From Chrysopilus asiliformis (lineage: Eukaryota; Arthropoda; Insecta; Diptera; Rhagionidae): a DNA stretch of 64,000 bases. The notes below the pieces were generated by a model. The model was not told the DNA's origin. It saw only the letters and a program-made list of their open reading frames with translations, and ran no database searches. Below, piece by piece: positions 1 to 11,257 of the stretch (position 1 is its first letter; every line of letters starts with the position of its first letter). The stretch lies in contig OZ035960.1 in NCBI GenBank assembly GCA_964034945.1, positions 51,215,706-51,279,705 on the forward strand. Direction: 5' to 3'. Made by a program: the position numbers and the translations under genes.

Positions 1-560
1 TGTGAGGGATGACAAAAGATTTTGATTTCCGCATGTCGGTCCGTTTGTCTGTCCAAAATGATTGAGCTAGAGACTTGAAATATTGTATGGTTACGTTTTT
101 CGTAAATGGCTAGGCTAAGTTCTTGAACGGCCAAAATCGGACCATTCCTTTCCTCCTCCCCATACAAACGAAACAGTTTTTCTCAATTTTCTCTATAAAG
201 GTAAAATATGTTTAGAATAGGATTTTACATCACTCATCCATACACCAAAATCCAATCGAATCGCCGCTTCCCCCCTCTACCAAACAAATTGATTTTTTTT
301 CCTGTTTTCTCGAATATTGTGGTTTATATAGAAAAATTTATAAAGATGAAATGTGGTTTGAATATAATTTTATATAGTCGCTCCACATGTAAAAATCCAA
401 TCGGACCACTCCTTCCCTCCTCTCCTATATTTTTTAATAAATATTTTGTCTGTCATCATATAGAGTATTTGACTATAAATACTTACAAAATATCCAAAAG
501 AAATACAAAAGTAGATTTTTTTCTTCGTTCTCCTTGCGAACAAATTTTTTTCTACGCATA
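1..560 (+). repeat. GACA-type dispersed repeat, family Rb, copy cut by window start
   Basis: This copy shows the family landmarks in order: a pyrimidine-rich GTCCG/TCTG tract (about 34-56), the core GAGCTAGAGACTTGAAA (64-80), TTTTTCGTAAATGGCTAGGC (95-114), then CCATACACC-type blocks alternating with CCCTCC-rich blocks. The same order recurs at 16660-17110, 19530-20000 (inverted), 20838-21110 (inverted), 36340-37500 (inverted), 43430-43830 and 54360-56440. The open frames across it are chance. The class of the family is unknown to me. Confidence 0.7.
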
Positions 561-574
561 AACTTATGAAAAAA

Positions 575-703
575 CCCTGTGTGGGGGGCTCGAAATCGAA
601 TGTCGGCATCGGGCCAGTAATTCCGAGGTACAGCTCTGGCCCAAAGCGTTCGTGAGATGTTTCCCAGGTGAAATTATGGTAGCGATTTTTTAAAATAAAA
701 ATA
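575..703 (+). mobile_element. Short SINE-like retroposon with 15-bp target duplication
   Basis: A 129-bp insert, GC-richer than its surroundings, ends in an A-rich tail (AAAATAAAAATA, about 692-703). The 15-bp direct repeat AAACTTATGAAAAAA lies at 560-574 and 704-718. A long target duplication plus an A-rich tail is the signature of LINE-mediated retroposition. I see no convincing tRNA, 7SL or 5S promoter, so the source RNA is unknown. Confidence 0.55.
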
Positions 704-809
704 AAACTTATGAAAAAATCAGAGAAAAAAATTCTGCAAATAAAACAAAACTACTTTCAAAAAAATTAGGGAATATAAATATTTAAATGTTGTTACTTTT
801 AATAATTAG

Positions 810-1949
810 CAGGGCCCGGATATTTAAGGCAAAAAGGCATTTTGCCTATTTTGCTTTTTTCGTTCATTTTTGTATAATAACTGCCTTTTAGGCATTTTTG
901 CTTATTTTCCCACTTTTTCGACCATTTAGCCTTTTTTTAATGCCTTTTTTAATAATTCCGATCTTAAAAAGATTTATAAATTCCTTTTAGGGTAATTTAA
1001 GTACCCATAAAAATTATCATTATTTTTTTTTTGATTTGGCAATGCCTATATTTATGACAGTTGCGCCAATGTACGATCAGTTTAGTTTTGGTAGTAAATT
1101 GAAATCTTAGAAATGCCAAAAATCACACGAGAAAACCGCCTTATACTCGTGAACCTTGTAAATACATTTGGTAAAGACTGTTTCTCGACAGACGGGAGTT
1201 TGCTTTTCTGCAAAATGTGCGAAAAAGTAGTGAATCATTCAAAAAAGTATTTTGTGACACAACACATAAAAATTGCCATACACAAGAATTTATTGCAGAA
1301 AGCAATTTCAAAAAAAGTCGGGTTATTCAAAAATGCAATCAGCAGAAGAAGCGACTCATAATTTTTTAGAGATTTATGTATGGCATTTGTTAAAGCAAAT
1401 ATTCCACTTTGGAAATTGAATAATTATATTTTGAAAGAGTTTTTTTCAAAAATATTGCCATGAAAAAATTCCAGATGAATCAACGTTACGAAAAAATTGG
1501 AAACCTGCTATTTAGAAACAATTTCGGGGATTAGAAAAGAACTTTTAGGTAAGTTTTATTAGTTCACTTAATTATTTCTTGCAATCAGTATTAGATCCGT
1601 ATTACCTATTATGATTCTTAATGCACCTAAAGTAACGTCACTATAACAAGTTGTAGGTAAAAAGCAGCGAACACTTATATTACTTAAATGAAGTGAGGCT
1701 CTTTATACGGCTATTAGCTTTTTATATATTTTTTTAAATTTATTTATATGAATTTAATTTATCTGAAATTTTTTGCAAGCGTTCTGCGTTCAATTTTGTG
1801 ATACATGATATGTCATATTCGTGCAATGAAAATGCCTTTTGTTTAAATAAATGCCTTTTTTTTGAAAAATTAATGCTTATTCAGTCTTTTATACTGCCTT
1901 TTTGCCTGCCTTTTTTCCCATTTTATAAGTGCCTTAAATCCGGGCCCTA
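810..1949 (+). mobile_element. hAT transposon, internally decayed
   Basis: The terminal inverted repeats start CAGGGCCCGGAT and end CCGGGCCCTA, and both continue into a related TTAAGGCA block. An 8-bp TSD, ATAATTAG, lies at 802-809 and 1950-1957, the size expected for hAT. The remains of a BED-finger transposase are inside. At 1140 bp it is far shorter than an autonomous hAT, so it is a deletion derivative. Confidence 0.88.
1113..1554 (+). pseudogene. hAT transposase N-terminal remnant (BED zinc finger)
   Basis: The first open stretch (1113-1361, 82 residues) has a BED-like finger: C33-X2-C36, then H51-X5-H57, just after a DGSLLF segment. BED fingers bind transposon ends in hAT transposases. 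Similarity continues after frameshifts: a segment with ANIPLWKLNN near 1395-1430, then IPDESTLRKN near 1468-1497, both typical of the region after the BED finger. Stops and at least two frame changes separate the parts. The DDE catalytic domain and the hAT dimerisation domain are absent, so this copy makes no active enzyme. Confidence 0.8.
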
Positions 1950-1957
1950 ATAATTAG

Positions 1958-2833
1958 GATTGAATAGTTACTGAACAATCAATTTCTCCGCACCAGTGAA
2001 TAAATGTTAATTGATTTTCAAACTCGTCTATATTATAGACAAAACTATTTCAATACATCTATTTGTAATATCTTCATCGAATCTTTAATGCTAGTCTAGG
2101 AAACTTATCTTTTTAACAAAATGTAAAAAGATTTTTTTCCTGCTATGGAGTCAACGATTTTTTTTGTTTTTGCAGACATACCTGTATATATACATATATT
2201 ATACTATATGTATTTATATGTATACTACATACATATAGTATACAGGTAGCAAGGATAAGACTAAAATAATTTCGTGATTGGAATGTGAAACGACTTTTAA
2301 AGCTAGTGAAAAATCATTTTTGTACAACTTTAATATAACTTCAAACTATCTCACAGTCCATGTAGATATAAACGATGAATCAAAGAAAATTTTTTTCCGG
2401 ACTTTGTACATTTGCCAACTCAGATAGAAGTTCAGATGGAAGAAAATTTCTACAATTTCTGTATTGGCATAGAGAAATAGAAATACCGAGTTCTAAAAAG
2501 TGAAACTTTGTGTCTAGTCATAATGTACGTGAAAATTTTCAAAATCATAATTTAATAAATTCTATTTATTTATTTTTTCATGCACCGTTTTTGAAATGTA
2601 TAACATGTTGCATAAACTTTAACTCTATTTGGAATGGTATTAAAAAAAAAGTTTTTAGTCTCTATACATAGGGTGGAAATAAAAATTCTGAGTCCCTCAA
2701 GAAAAACACTTCGTTAAATTTTTTCTCTTTTTCCATTTTTTTAAAAATTTCTGTCAGGCTTTTGAAAGCGAGTCTACAGTTTTAGTAGAGATTTCCACTG
2801 TTTTTTCTTGAAAGTTGTTGCAATAATTCTATA
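1958..2833. other. No gene seen; AT-rich palindrome inside
   Basis: I see no coding potential here. The notable item is an imperfect AT-rich palindrome at about 2178-2247, whose outer arms are TACCTGTATA and TATACAGGTA. Confidence 0.5.
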
Positions 2834-3379
2834 CAGGGTTGTGCCGCGTAGTCTACGTGATGTAGACTACACCATTGTCGACGCGTAGACTATTACTGTA
2901 GACAATGGTCTATTCTCTACGCGGGGACAATGTAGACAATCAATAAAATAAAGGATAGCTTTTAAAATCTCATTCCCGTCAATTAATTTTAACATAATAA
3001 AGCACAATTTCCAGGAAGCAATCGCCAAATGCTGTACATGAGAACTTCGCAGCAAACTTTAATGGCGATTCTAATTCTATGCATGCAATCTAAAGGTACG
3101 GCGCGGCGCTGGTGCCTCTGAGGAGCCCAGTTAGCGAGTTTTCATATAAATTTAATTCTTTAGGAACACCAGCGCTTCGCCATTTCTTGTAATTGGCCAT
3201 TTCCTATATAGTATAGTATTAGATATAATACTATACTATATAGGAAATGGCCAACAGATATGAGAAAGTCTACATTGTCTACGCCAATGTCTACATTGTC
3301 TACCCCAAATCTATAGTCTACGCTATTGTCTACACTGAGGTGTAGACAATTAAAGTCAACGCTTAGAGGAACAACACTG
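2834..3379. mobile_element. hAT-type MITE, 546 bp
   Basis: The ends are CAGGGTTGTGCC and, read inward from the right, CAGTGTTGTTCC. The 8-bp TSD ATTCTATA is exact (2826-2833 and 3380-3387). The interior carries many direct and inverted copies of a GTCTAC(A/G)TTGTCTACG-type motif at both ends, a common arrangement of transposase-binding repeats. There is no coding capacity. Confidence 0.85.
3193..3254. repeat. Perfect 29-bp inverted repeat with 4-nt loop
   Basis: The left arm starts TTGGCCATTTCCTATATAG at 3193, and the right arm (3226-3254) is its exact reverse complement. GATA forms the loop. It lies inside the hAT MITE at 2834-3379. Confidence 0.95.
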
Positions 3380-3387
3380 ATTCTATA

Positions 3388-4202
3388 TTATTGATTAAAA
3401 AATGTGTCACAACTCGCATTTGAGCACGGTTTCAATATCTTTAAACGTTTTTGAAAAAATCCAAAAAATAAAATAAAAATTAAACTCTCTTTTGGAAAGT
3501 TCGAAAACTTGAAAAAATTTTACGAAGAAAAAGGTAACTTTTTTTATATTCGAAATATTAATTTATTGTTGCATCGAATTTAGTCACCAGAAGAAGTGAA
3601 GCATCTGGGATTGTTGAAATTTAAAATTTATCTAATTATGCATCTATCCGGCAGAAATTCATCTATCAATGAAATTTTGAATTAGTGGTTTACTTTCCAA
3701 TCGACACATAGTTTGTTCACGTCGGTCGGTTTGTTGCTATGAATAATAAATCAGAACCGAAATGAGATTTTCTGATAATTTATTTCCCATTGGAGGCGGA
3801 AATATTATACATGTATTCGTGTAACCATGATAATTAATTTTCGCTATTATCACTGATTTTCATACCTCTAGACTAATCTCCTACATTTACATTTTGCCTT
3901 ATCGATCTTTTATTAATTACAAAGAAAATTTACAAACTTAGAGGTTGGAAAATTATTTTCGCCTGTGATATGTGATTTCTGGCCTCGGTAACATGTAAGC
4001 TATAATGTTGCAGTTAAAGTTTGAAGAAGATAATGTCTGCTTCTCATGTCAACGTAAATAATGGGATGTAATATGGGAAACATTGAATATTAGAAGGTTA
4101 TTAAATAACATTTTTGTCCTTTTAGTAATGAAATTTCATTCGAATAAATTTTATAGTTGGTGATTCGAAATAGAGAACCTTTAAAAAATGTTAGTTTGCA
4201 AC
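3388..4202. other. No gene or clear repeat seen
   Basis: AT-rich DNA with no supported coding frame, terminal repeats or tandem repeats. Confidence 0.4.
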
Positions 4203-4347
4203 AATGTTGTTCTTCTACGCGTAGACTTTAATTATCGACACTTTGAAGCAGACAAAATAGTAGATAACGGAATTCACGTAGACAATGTCGACTTTGGCGT
4301 AGAAAATGTCGACTTTGCGTAGACAATGTAGACTTTCTCATACCTGT
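4203..4347 (-). mobile_element. Inverted partial relative of the 2834-3379 MITE
   Basis: It begins CAATGTTGTTCTTCTACGCG, close to the reverse complement of the right end of the MITE at 2834-3379. It runs through the same GTAGACAATGT motifs to CTCATACCTG, matching the inner part at about 3262-3379 in opposite orientation. The second terminus is missing, so it is a fragment. Confidence 0.7.
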
Positions 4348-5419
4348 CAAAACAAACTCACTAGTATTTAAGTACACGATAAAAATTTTTGACTGAATTT
4401 TAATCTTTTTGGTATTGTATGCAGTTCCACATCAAAAAAAAGATTAAAATTTAATCTCCCGAAAGATTATTATTTTTTAAATATTTTTTTTTTATTAAAA
4501 CGTAATCCAAATAAGTTATTGATTTTAATACTTTTTTTTTTGTTAAAATTCAATTCAACCGCGTCATTTTTTAAAAAATGTTTTTCCGATTACGTTATAA
4601 TCCAAATGCGCTATTTTTTATAACTTTTTTTTTTTTAATTTAGTGCAACTGCATTATTTTTGTAAATGCATTTTTGTATAAGAATGTAATGCAAATATGG
4701 TGTTTAAAAAAAATAGTTTTATTCAAATTTATTCTTAGTGAAATTTTATTGATTGAAAAAAGGAAGTAGGGTAACTCACGGAGAGATGCCCACTAGGATA
4801 GATGCCTCACTGTTAAAAACTGGTACTTCACGAAACAAATCGTAACATGTCACATTCCACATATGAAGTGTTTGCTCAATGAAACTTCAGTGCGTTGTTA
4901 AAATTCGCGAGAGTCGGACGTATTGTGGGATAATTGGAGCATTTTTGTTTTTGAACCCCGAAAAATTATTTTGAGCTGCACAAAATCTTGTGGAACTTTG
5001 GCTTAAAGAAATATATATATATATATTTTATTTTTTATGTGTCAAATGCAGTGTTTAGTGTTTGTGATTTTTTTCCCTTTTTATCCACATTTAATTTATT
5101 AAATAATTGGCGCATCTATCCGGTACGAAAAGGATAGACGCATTCTAGACGCAGGTAATAACACTTACCTATTTGCTTTCCCACATTCATTGATAATCTA
5201 TATATTTAAAAGGCAAAGCGATTTTGTATGGATTTCTTTCGTCAGAGCTCCTGCAGTTCCTATTGAACCGATTTTGATGATTTTTTTTTTAAATGAAAGC
5301 TCTATAGCTGTAGATATGTCCGTTTTACTTTTTTCCCCATTTTTAATAATACTTTATTAGTAATTTGCCTTTCAAAATTATAAATATGCCGCTAACTAAG
5401 TCTTCAATGTTAAAACGAC

Positions 5420-8320
5420 ATTTCGTACTGTTCGATTAGTGCAGTGAGTTAGAAGTTGGACTACCATGCGCCAGGCACCGGTTCGATTCCTATCGGTGAC
5501 AAAATTCTTTTTTTTCTTTTCAAATTATTTTCTGTTGATTTATTTACTTTTTTTAATATTTTATTACTTAATTTATCTTTAAGTTTACATTTTACTCCTG
5601 AATAAGTGTTAGACTACAATGCGCCAGATGTGCGGGTTCGATTCCGAGTGGTGACAAAATGTTTTTTTTTTATTTTTTTTGACCTTAAATTACTTATTTT
5701 ATTTATATTATACTTCTTTAGGCGCGTTGGGCGATTTTTGGATGGGTAAAATCTTATGAGTTCGCGTCACCGACATGCTAATTTAACAGCTTAAGAATGC
5801 TGATTTGCTTTCATTTGATTTTTTTATACAGAAAAAATCGATTTTTTTTGGAAGACAGTACCGAGCAAAATAAAATTAGCGAGAAAATTTCTGAATAGCA
5901 CGTGACTTTGTTATACAACAAAAAATCGATTTTTTTTAGAAAATATACAGCAAAATAAAATTACACAGAAAATTTCTAAACAACACGTGGCATTCTTATA
6001 CAGAAAAAAATAAATATCTCTAGCCATTTTTAGTATAAGAAAATCATGTGCTGCTCAGGAATTCAAACCTTAATATGCATATTGACTTTTATTTGAAATT
6101 TACTGTTTATTAGCATATATTTTCGAAATTTCAGGTTGAAAAATATATAGGTATAAATACACGACAAAATTACCTTACATATATTATTGTTTTCATTTCT
6201 GTTGGCAGTCCCCAATGACTGCAGTTTTTTATTACTTAATTTATCTTTAAAATTTATATTCTTACTACTGAATAAGTGTAAACTACATCGCGCCAGGTAC
6301 GGGTTCCATTCTAAGCGGTGGCAAAATATTTTTATTTAATTTTTTTTTTGTTGAAATTGAGTTTTTTAAACGTAAAATTAAACATAACAAAAGCTATAAT
6401 TGCCAATCTGGCAATCATTGGAGACCCGTATGGTGATATTCGTATCAAAATTCGAACAGTTATACCAATATTCCACTTTGAAGTCAAACTTTCCAATAAG
6501 ATTTTTTAAAATTTATTCCAATCGGATTTTGATGTATGGGAGTTTTATGTAGAATCATATCCTAAATAACTTTTGTTCTTGGACTTTTTTGATAAGATGC
6601 ACAGTTTTTGAGATATTCGCAAAAAAAGTTTTCGTTCGTATAGGGGGTACCCCCCTAATGGACCATTTTTGCCCATTAACGAACTTAGCCTCACATTTTA
6701 CGAAAAACGGATCTGTGCAAAATTTCAAGTCTCTAGCTTAATCCGTGCGCCCGCAATCCGCGCCACAGACAGACGGACAGACGGACGGACATGCAAAATT
6801 CAATTTTTTTTATCATTCTAAACACACTGGTGTAATTCATTTTTTTGTGCGATGACGGGATCTTGGCGTTACAAACGGTAAGGCAAAGTTAATATACCCT
6901 TTGGTTTCACCATCCGGGTATAAAAATATCTGTTACGCATCGTCTTTTATTGGAAAAAGTGAAAACCATCTTCTCTATATATAAAATCGTTTAATCTGAC
7001 GCCCAGCCCAAACCCCTGAAGATAGAGACTTGAAACTTTCAGAATATGTCCCAACCATCGCGTAGGCGCTCACTAAGGCGAGATTTTTCGAAATTTTAGC
7101 GCTAAGGGGGTGAACGGGAGGTAAAGGGTGTTTGGGTGTTTTTAAACCGTGATTTTCGCCATGAATCCTGCTCAATAGGAGGCTGAAAAGTATCACTCGG
7201 GGGTTTTTGAGGTCACTGATCACGAATCCGGTGTTAGATTTTCAAAATTCAAAACGGAAGGTCCTGTAAGGATAATGCAAATATCCTTTTTCCCATTTTT
7301 TCCAGGAAAAAATGTCATTAGGGGGTTTTCGAGGTCTCTGATCACGAATCTATATATTTAAAAGGCAAAGCGATTTTGTTTGGATTTCTGTAGATAAGTC
7401 AGTTTTACTTTTTTCCCCATTTTTAATAATACTTTATTAGTTATTTGCCTTTCAAAATTATAAATATGCCGCTAACTAAGTCTTCAATGGTAACACGACA
7501 TTCCGTACTGCCTGATCAGCGCAGTGAGTTAGAAGTTGGATACCATGCGCCAAGCCCGGGTTCAATTCTATCGATGACAAATTCTTTTTTTTTTCTTTTC
7601 AAATTTTTTTTTTTGATTTTTTTACTTATTATTACTTAATTTATCTTTAAGTTTACATTTTTACTCCTGAATAAGTGTTAGACTACAATGCGCCAGATGT
7701 GTGGGTTCGATTCCGAGTGGTGACAAAATGTTTTTTTTTAATTTTTTTTTGACCTTAAATTACTTATTTTATTTATATTACACTTCTTTAGGCGCGTTGG
7801 GCGATTTTTGGATGGGTAAAATCTTATGAGTTCGCGTCACCGACATGCTAATTTAACAGCTTAAGAATGCTGATTTGCTTTCATTTGATTTTTTTATACA
7901 GAAAAAATCGATTTTTTTTTTTGAAAATATCATACAGCAAAATAAAATTACACAGAAAATTTCTGAACAGCACGTGGCATTCTTATACAGAAAAAATTAA
8001 ATATCTCTAGCTATTTGTTGTATAAGAAAATCATGTGCTGCTCAGGAATTCAAACCTTAATATGCATATTGACTTTTATTTGAAATTTACTGTTTATTAG
8101 CATATATTTTCGAAATTTCAGGTTGAAAAATATATAGGTATAAATACACGACAATATAATTATTACCTTACGTATATTATTGTTTTCATTCCTGTTGGCA
8201 GTCCCCAATGACTGCAGTTTTTTATTACTTAATTTATCTTTAAAATTTATATTCTTACTAAGTGTAAACTACATCGCGCCAGGTACGGGTTCAATTCTGA
8301 GCGGTGGCAAAATATTTTTT
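5420..8320 (+). repeat. tRNA-like (B-box) modules, three per Helitron unit
   Basis: Segments resembling the 3' half of a tRNA each have a B-box-like GGTTCGATTCC or variant, followed by GGTG(A/G)C(A)AAA and a T-run. They lie at about 5440-5502, 5605-5660 and 6275-6328 in the first unit, and 7515-7580, 7675-7732 and 8262-8315 in the second. The first of each trio also has an A-box-like TAGTGCAGTGAGTTAGAA or GCGCAGTGAGTTAGAA. The T stems are poorly paired and no full cloverleaf forms, so these are tRNA-derived or SINE-like pieces, not tRNA genes. Confidence 0.5.
6363..6942 (-). repeat. GACA-type dispersed repeat, family Ra, inverted copy
   Basis: It carries, reversed, the family order seen at 46985-47545: ATACCCGTATGGTGAAACC end, GACA tract, core GAGCTAGAGACTTGAAA, GTACCCCC block, and the GCCAATCTGGC/TTTTGTTATGTT end. 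The second Helitron unit (8325-8355) lacks this insert, so the empty site sets the limits here to within a few bases. Confidence 0.75.
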
Positions 8321-8822
8321 TTTTGTTGAAATTGAGTCTTTATTGAAACAAGTGAAAACCATCTGCTCTATATATAAAATCGTTTAACCTGACGCCCAGC
8401 CCAAACCCCTGAAGATAGAGACTTGAAACTTTCAGAATATGTCCCACCATCGAGATTTTTCGAAATTTTAGCGCTAAGGGGGTGAACGGGGGGTAAAGGG
8501 GGTTTGGGTATTTTTAAACCGTGATTTTCGCCATGAATCCTGCTCAATAGGAGGCTGAAAAGTATCACTCGGGGGTTTTTGGGGTCGCTGATCCCGAATC
8601 CGGTTTTTTCAGATTTTCAAAATTCAAAACGGAAGGTCCTGTAAGGATAATGCAAATGCAAGAAATAACTTTTAGAAAATTTTCTTTAGATGTGTCCATT
8701 TTACTTTTTACCCATCTATATAATAAAAACTGTAAAGGGGACATTTTTTGTAATTTTGGATTTTCTCAAAAATATTGACATACATTGATGTATTTGGTCG
8801 TATAATACTGATGCCAAAAATG

Positions 8823-9163
8823 ACATTTTTATACCCGTATGGTGAAACCAAAGGGTATATTAACTTTGCCTTACCGTTTGTAACGCCACGGTACCCCTCA
8901 TACGAACGAAACCGATTTTTGCGAATATCTCAAAAACGGTGCATCTTATCACAAAAGTCCAAGAACAAAAGTTTTTTAGGATATGATTCTACATAAAACT
9001 CCCATACATCAAAATCCAATTGGAATAAATTTGAAAAAATCTTATTGAAAAGTTTTACTTCAAAGAGGAATTTCCATACAATTGTTCGAATTTTAATACG
9101 AATATCACCATACGGGTCTCCAATGATTGCCAGATTGGCAATTATAGCTTTTGTTATGTTCAT
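8823..9163 (+). repeat. Ra repeat copy with internal deletion
   Basis: It has both family ends (ATACCCGTATGGTGAAACC at 8831-8849 and GCCAGATTGGCAATTATAGC to about 9162). The middle with the GACA tract and the GAGCTAGAGACTTG core is deleted, the join being near 8890. Confidence 0.7.
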
Positions 9164-9512
9164 AGTCAAAACTTGCCCACGGACTCTGGGTGAAAAACTA
9201 CATATGTAAATGTTTAATAGAAAAATTACAAATTTAACTTTGATGTCTTGAATGGTAAATGGTAACGTAAAAATAAAATATAAATCAAACATTTCTTTTT
9301 TTTTGTGATGAGGCTCATAACGGCACTGAATCTACGTTCTACCAAATAGGAAGACGGAAAAGCAATCAACAGCTTCTGTTATTTATTTTAACTTCCATAT
9401 TAATAAAAATGTGTCACAATTTTTTTTATTTTATATTAAACCTTGCGCGGACCCCCTGGATGATCCCGGGGACCCCTGGGGGTCCGTAGGGACCACTTTG
9501 GGAACCACTGGT
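9164..9512. mobile_element. Probable right end of a hAT element
   Basis: The segment 9441-9512 reads, inverted from its end, CAGTGGTTCCCAAAGTGG, then GGTCC(C/G)-rich sequence, a common hAT terminus. The matching left terminus and TSD are not found, so the element is truncated or rearranged. Confidence 0.45.
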
Positions 9513-9945
9513 TTAGAATGATAAACAAAATTGATTTTTGCATGTCCGTCTGTGGCGCGGATTGCGGGCGCACGGATTGAGCTAGAGACTTGAAATTTTG
9601 AGCAGATCCGTTTTTCGTAAATTGCAAGGTTTAGTTCGTTAAAGGGCAAAAATGGACCATTAGGGGGGTACCCCCCATACGAACGAAAATGTTTTTTTTG
9701 CGAATATCTCAAAAACTGTTCATATTATCAAATAAGTGCAAGAACAAAAGTTATTTAGGATATGATTCTAAATAAAACTCCCATACATGAAAATCCTATT
9801 GGAACAAATTTTAAAAAATCTTATTGGAAAGTTTGACTTCAAACTGGAATTTTGATACAACTGTTCCAATTTTGATAGGAATATCACTATACGAGTTTCT
9901 AATAATTGCCAGACTGGCAATTATAGGTTTTGTTATGCTTAAAAT
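9513..9945 (+). repeat. Ra repeat copy, 5' truncated
   Basis: It starts inside the family at GTTTAGAATGATAAA and continues through the CCGTCTGTGG tract, the GAGCTAGAGACTTGAAA core (9581-9597) and the GGGGGGTACCCCCC palindrome (9662-9675) to the GCCAGACTGGCAATTATAGG end near 9945. Confidence 0.75.
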
Positions 9946-10290
9946 TTATGTTTGTCCGTCTGTCTGTATGTCGGTCGGTATTTCTGTCTGTTTGAGTGAA
10001 TGTTTGTTCCGGCATCACGTAAAAACGGCGCGGCCGATTTTGATCAAACTTTGCACACAGGGACAGTTATTGACAGAATAAGGGATCTGATTCTTTTTGA
10101 TGTCAATCCCCGTTTCTTCTGATATCTCTTACTCAAGGGTGTCGGATCCAGTTTAATAGCAACCCCTTTCCCTCTCTTGAAACCTCTTTATGCGCTTAAG
10201 GGTTTCGGATCCGGTTTTCACCATGAGAGAGGTCAGCCCGCAGGGAAAATTTTTGCTCACTAATATCTACCCCTCCTTTTTATGTATAGC
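9946..10290. repeat. Helitron interior with a second GTCTG tract
   Basis: A GTCCGTCTGTCTG tract (9954-9990) is followed by CATCACGTAAAAACGGC and GATTTTGATCAAACTTTGCA, a type of sequence common after such tracts in arthropod repeats. No coding evidence. Confidence 0.4.
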
Positions 10291-10794
10291 TAACGATGGT
10301 ATCTTTTTTCGGACAAAAAACAGTATATTTCACCTAAAAATTTAAAAAAGCAGTAAATCGATTTGAAAAAAAAGTATTTTTCGCAGTATAAATTTTATTC
10401 AATGAAAATTTGTGTCTTTGCTTTTAATTTCGACATTTTTATTCTTTTAAATTAACAATGGAAAGCAAAATCAAAGTAACGCGTTCTGAAGAAGGATGAA
10501 TAATGACAAGACAGTAATCGATGGGGAAAGGAAGAAGCGAATCTATATGACATGTTGCCATCAATACTTCGCTGTTCGTCGTTTGAATGTATTTACACTT
10601 GCCATGTGTTGCCACTGTTTTGTGTTGCCACTGACGTTTTGCATTGCTATTAATAAATTTGAATTCCGAAACGTTAAAGAATTAAAGTTTTCTGAGTATT
10701 TAAATACAGTATTTTGGGGAAAAAAGCAATTATGCAGTATTGGAGTCTGAAAAACAATATAATACTGCGAAAAACAGTATAGATACCATCGTTA
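10291..10794. mobile_element. hAT-like MITE, 504 bp
   Basis: Perfect terminal inverted repeats TAACGATGGTATC are flanked by the exact 8-bp TSD TGTATAGC (10283-10290 and 10795-10802). Just inside are inverted copies of AAAACAGTATA. The 84-residue open frame inside shows no recognisable domain. The 8-bp TSD favours hAT, though P-type elements share that length. Confidence 0.8.
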
Positions 10795-11041
10795 TGTATA
10801 GCCCTCACCTGCTATCTTCTGCAATTCTAAAGGGATTTGGTGCTTCAATGTATGACATGAATTAAAAAGAATGACATTTCCCACAATATTGTCTTTCCCC
10901 GTGTGGATAACCACCTTTTACCGTTATTGAATATATTGTAAGTAAACAGTACGATTTTGTAATACACCGTTGGGTCACAAAGAAAAATGTCTCTAAAAAA
11001 AAATTTCCCTTTTTTGGGTTAACTATATGCATTTGAGTCGA

Positions 11042-11257
11042 GGCCGAAGGCCGAGTAAAGAGGAAGGCGAGAGCTGAAATATATTTAAATAATTTTACGT
11101 AACATCTCCATACATCAAAATCCAACAATTCAAGCGCGAGGGGCGAGGCCGAAGGCCGAGTAGTTGTGGAGGCCGTAGGCCGACGGGGGCAGGGAGGCCG
11201 AAGGCCGACCTGCGGAAGGGGGATGAACCGCGAAGCGGTTCGGGGCGCAGCCCCTAG
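11042..11257 (+). terminator. Helitron 3' hairpin series and CTAG end
   Basis: Four small hairpins of form GGCC-GAA/GTA-GGCC lie at 11042-11052, 11147-11157, 11171-11181 and 11196-11206. They are followed by AACCGC-GAA-GCGGTT (11226-11240) and GGGGC-GCA-GCCCC (11242-11254). CTAG closes the element. A hairpin before CTRR is the Helitron transfer-termination signal; a series of six is unusual. Confidence 0.7.

Larger units (their letters stand above)
5197..11257 (+). mobile_element. Non-autonomous Helitron, composite
   Basis: The 5' end is TCTATATATTTAAAAGGC after an A (5196). The 3' end is CTAG (11254-11257) before a T (11258), so it sits between A and T as Helitrons do, without a TSD. A 6-bp-stem hairpin (11226-11240) lies 13 bases before CTAG, and a second hairpin overlaps the end. 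There is no Rep/helicase frame. The same 5' terminus recurs at 7349, so the element is a partial tandem: 5197-7348 is a first unit lacking its 3' end, and 7349-11257 is a second unit. Several other transposons have inserted into it. Confidence 0.75.

Noticed and set aside
208..609. Two opposite-strand frames of 117 and 79 residues
   Set aside because: They lie in the Rb repeat and overlap each other, with no domain.
5470..8310. Functional tRNA genes suggested by GGTTCGATTCC boxes
   Set aside because: No acceptor stem or complete cloverleaf can be formed and T stems pair poorly. They are listed as tRNA-like modules.
10496..10750. 84-residue frame with C/H residues (CCHQYFAV, MCCHCF)
   Set aside because: The spacing does not fit a zinc finger, and the frame lies inside a 504-bp MITE.
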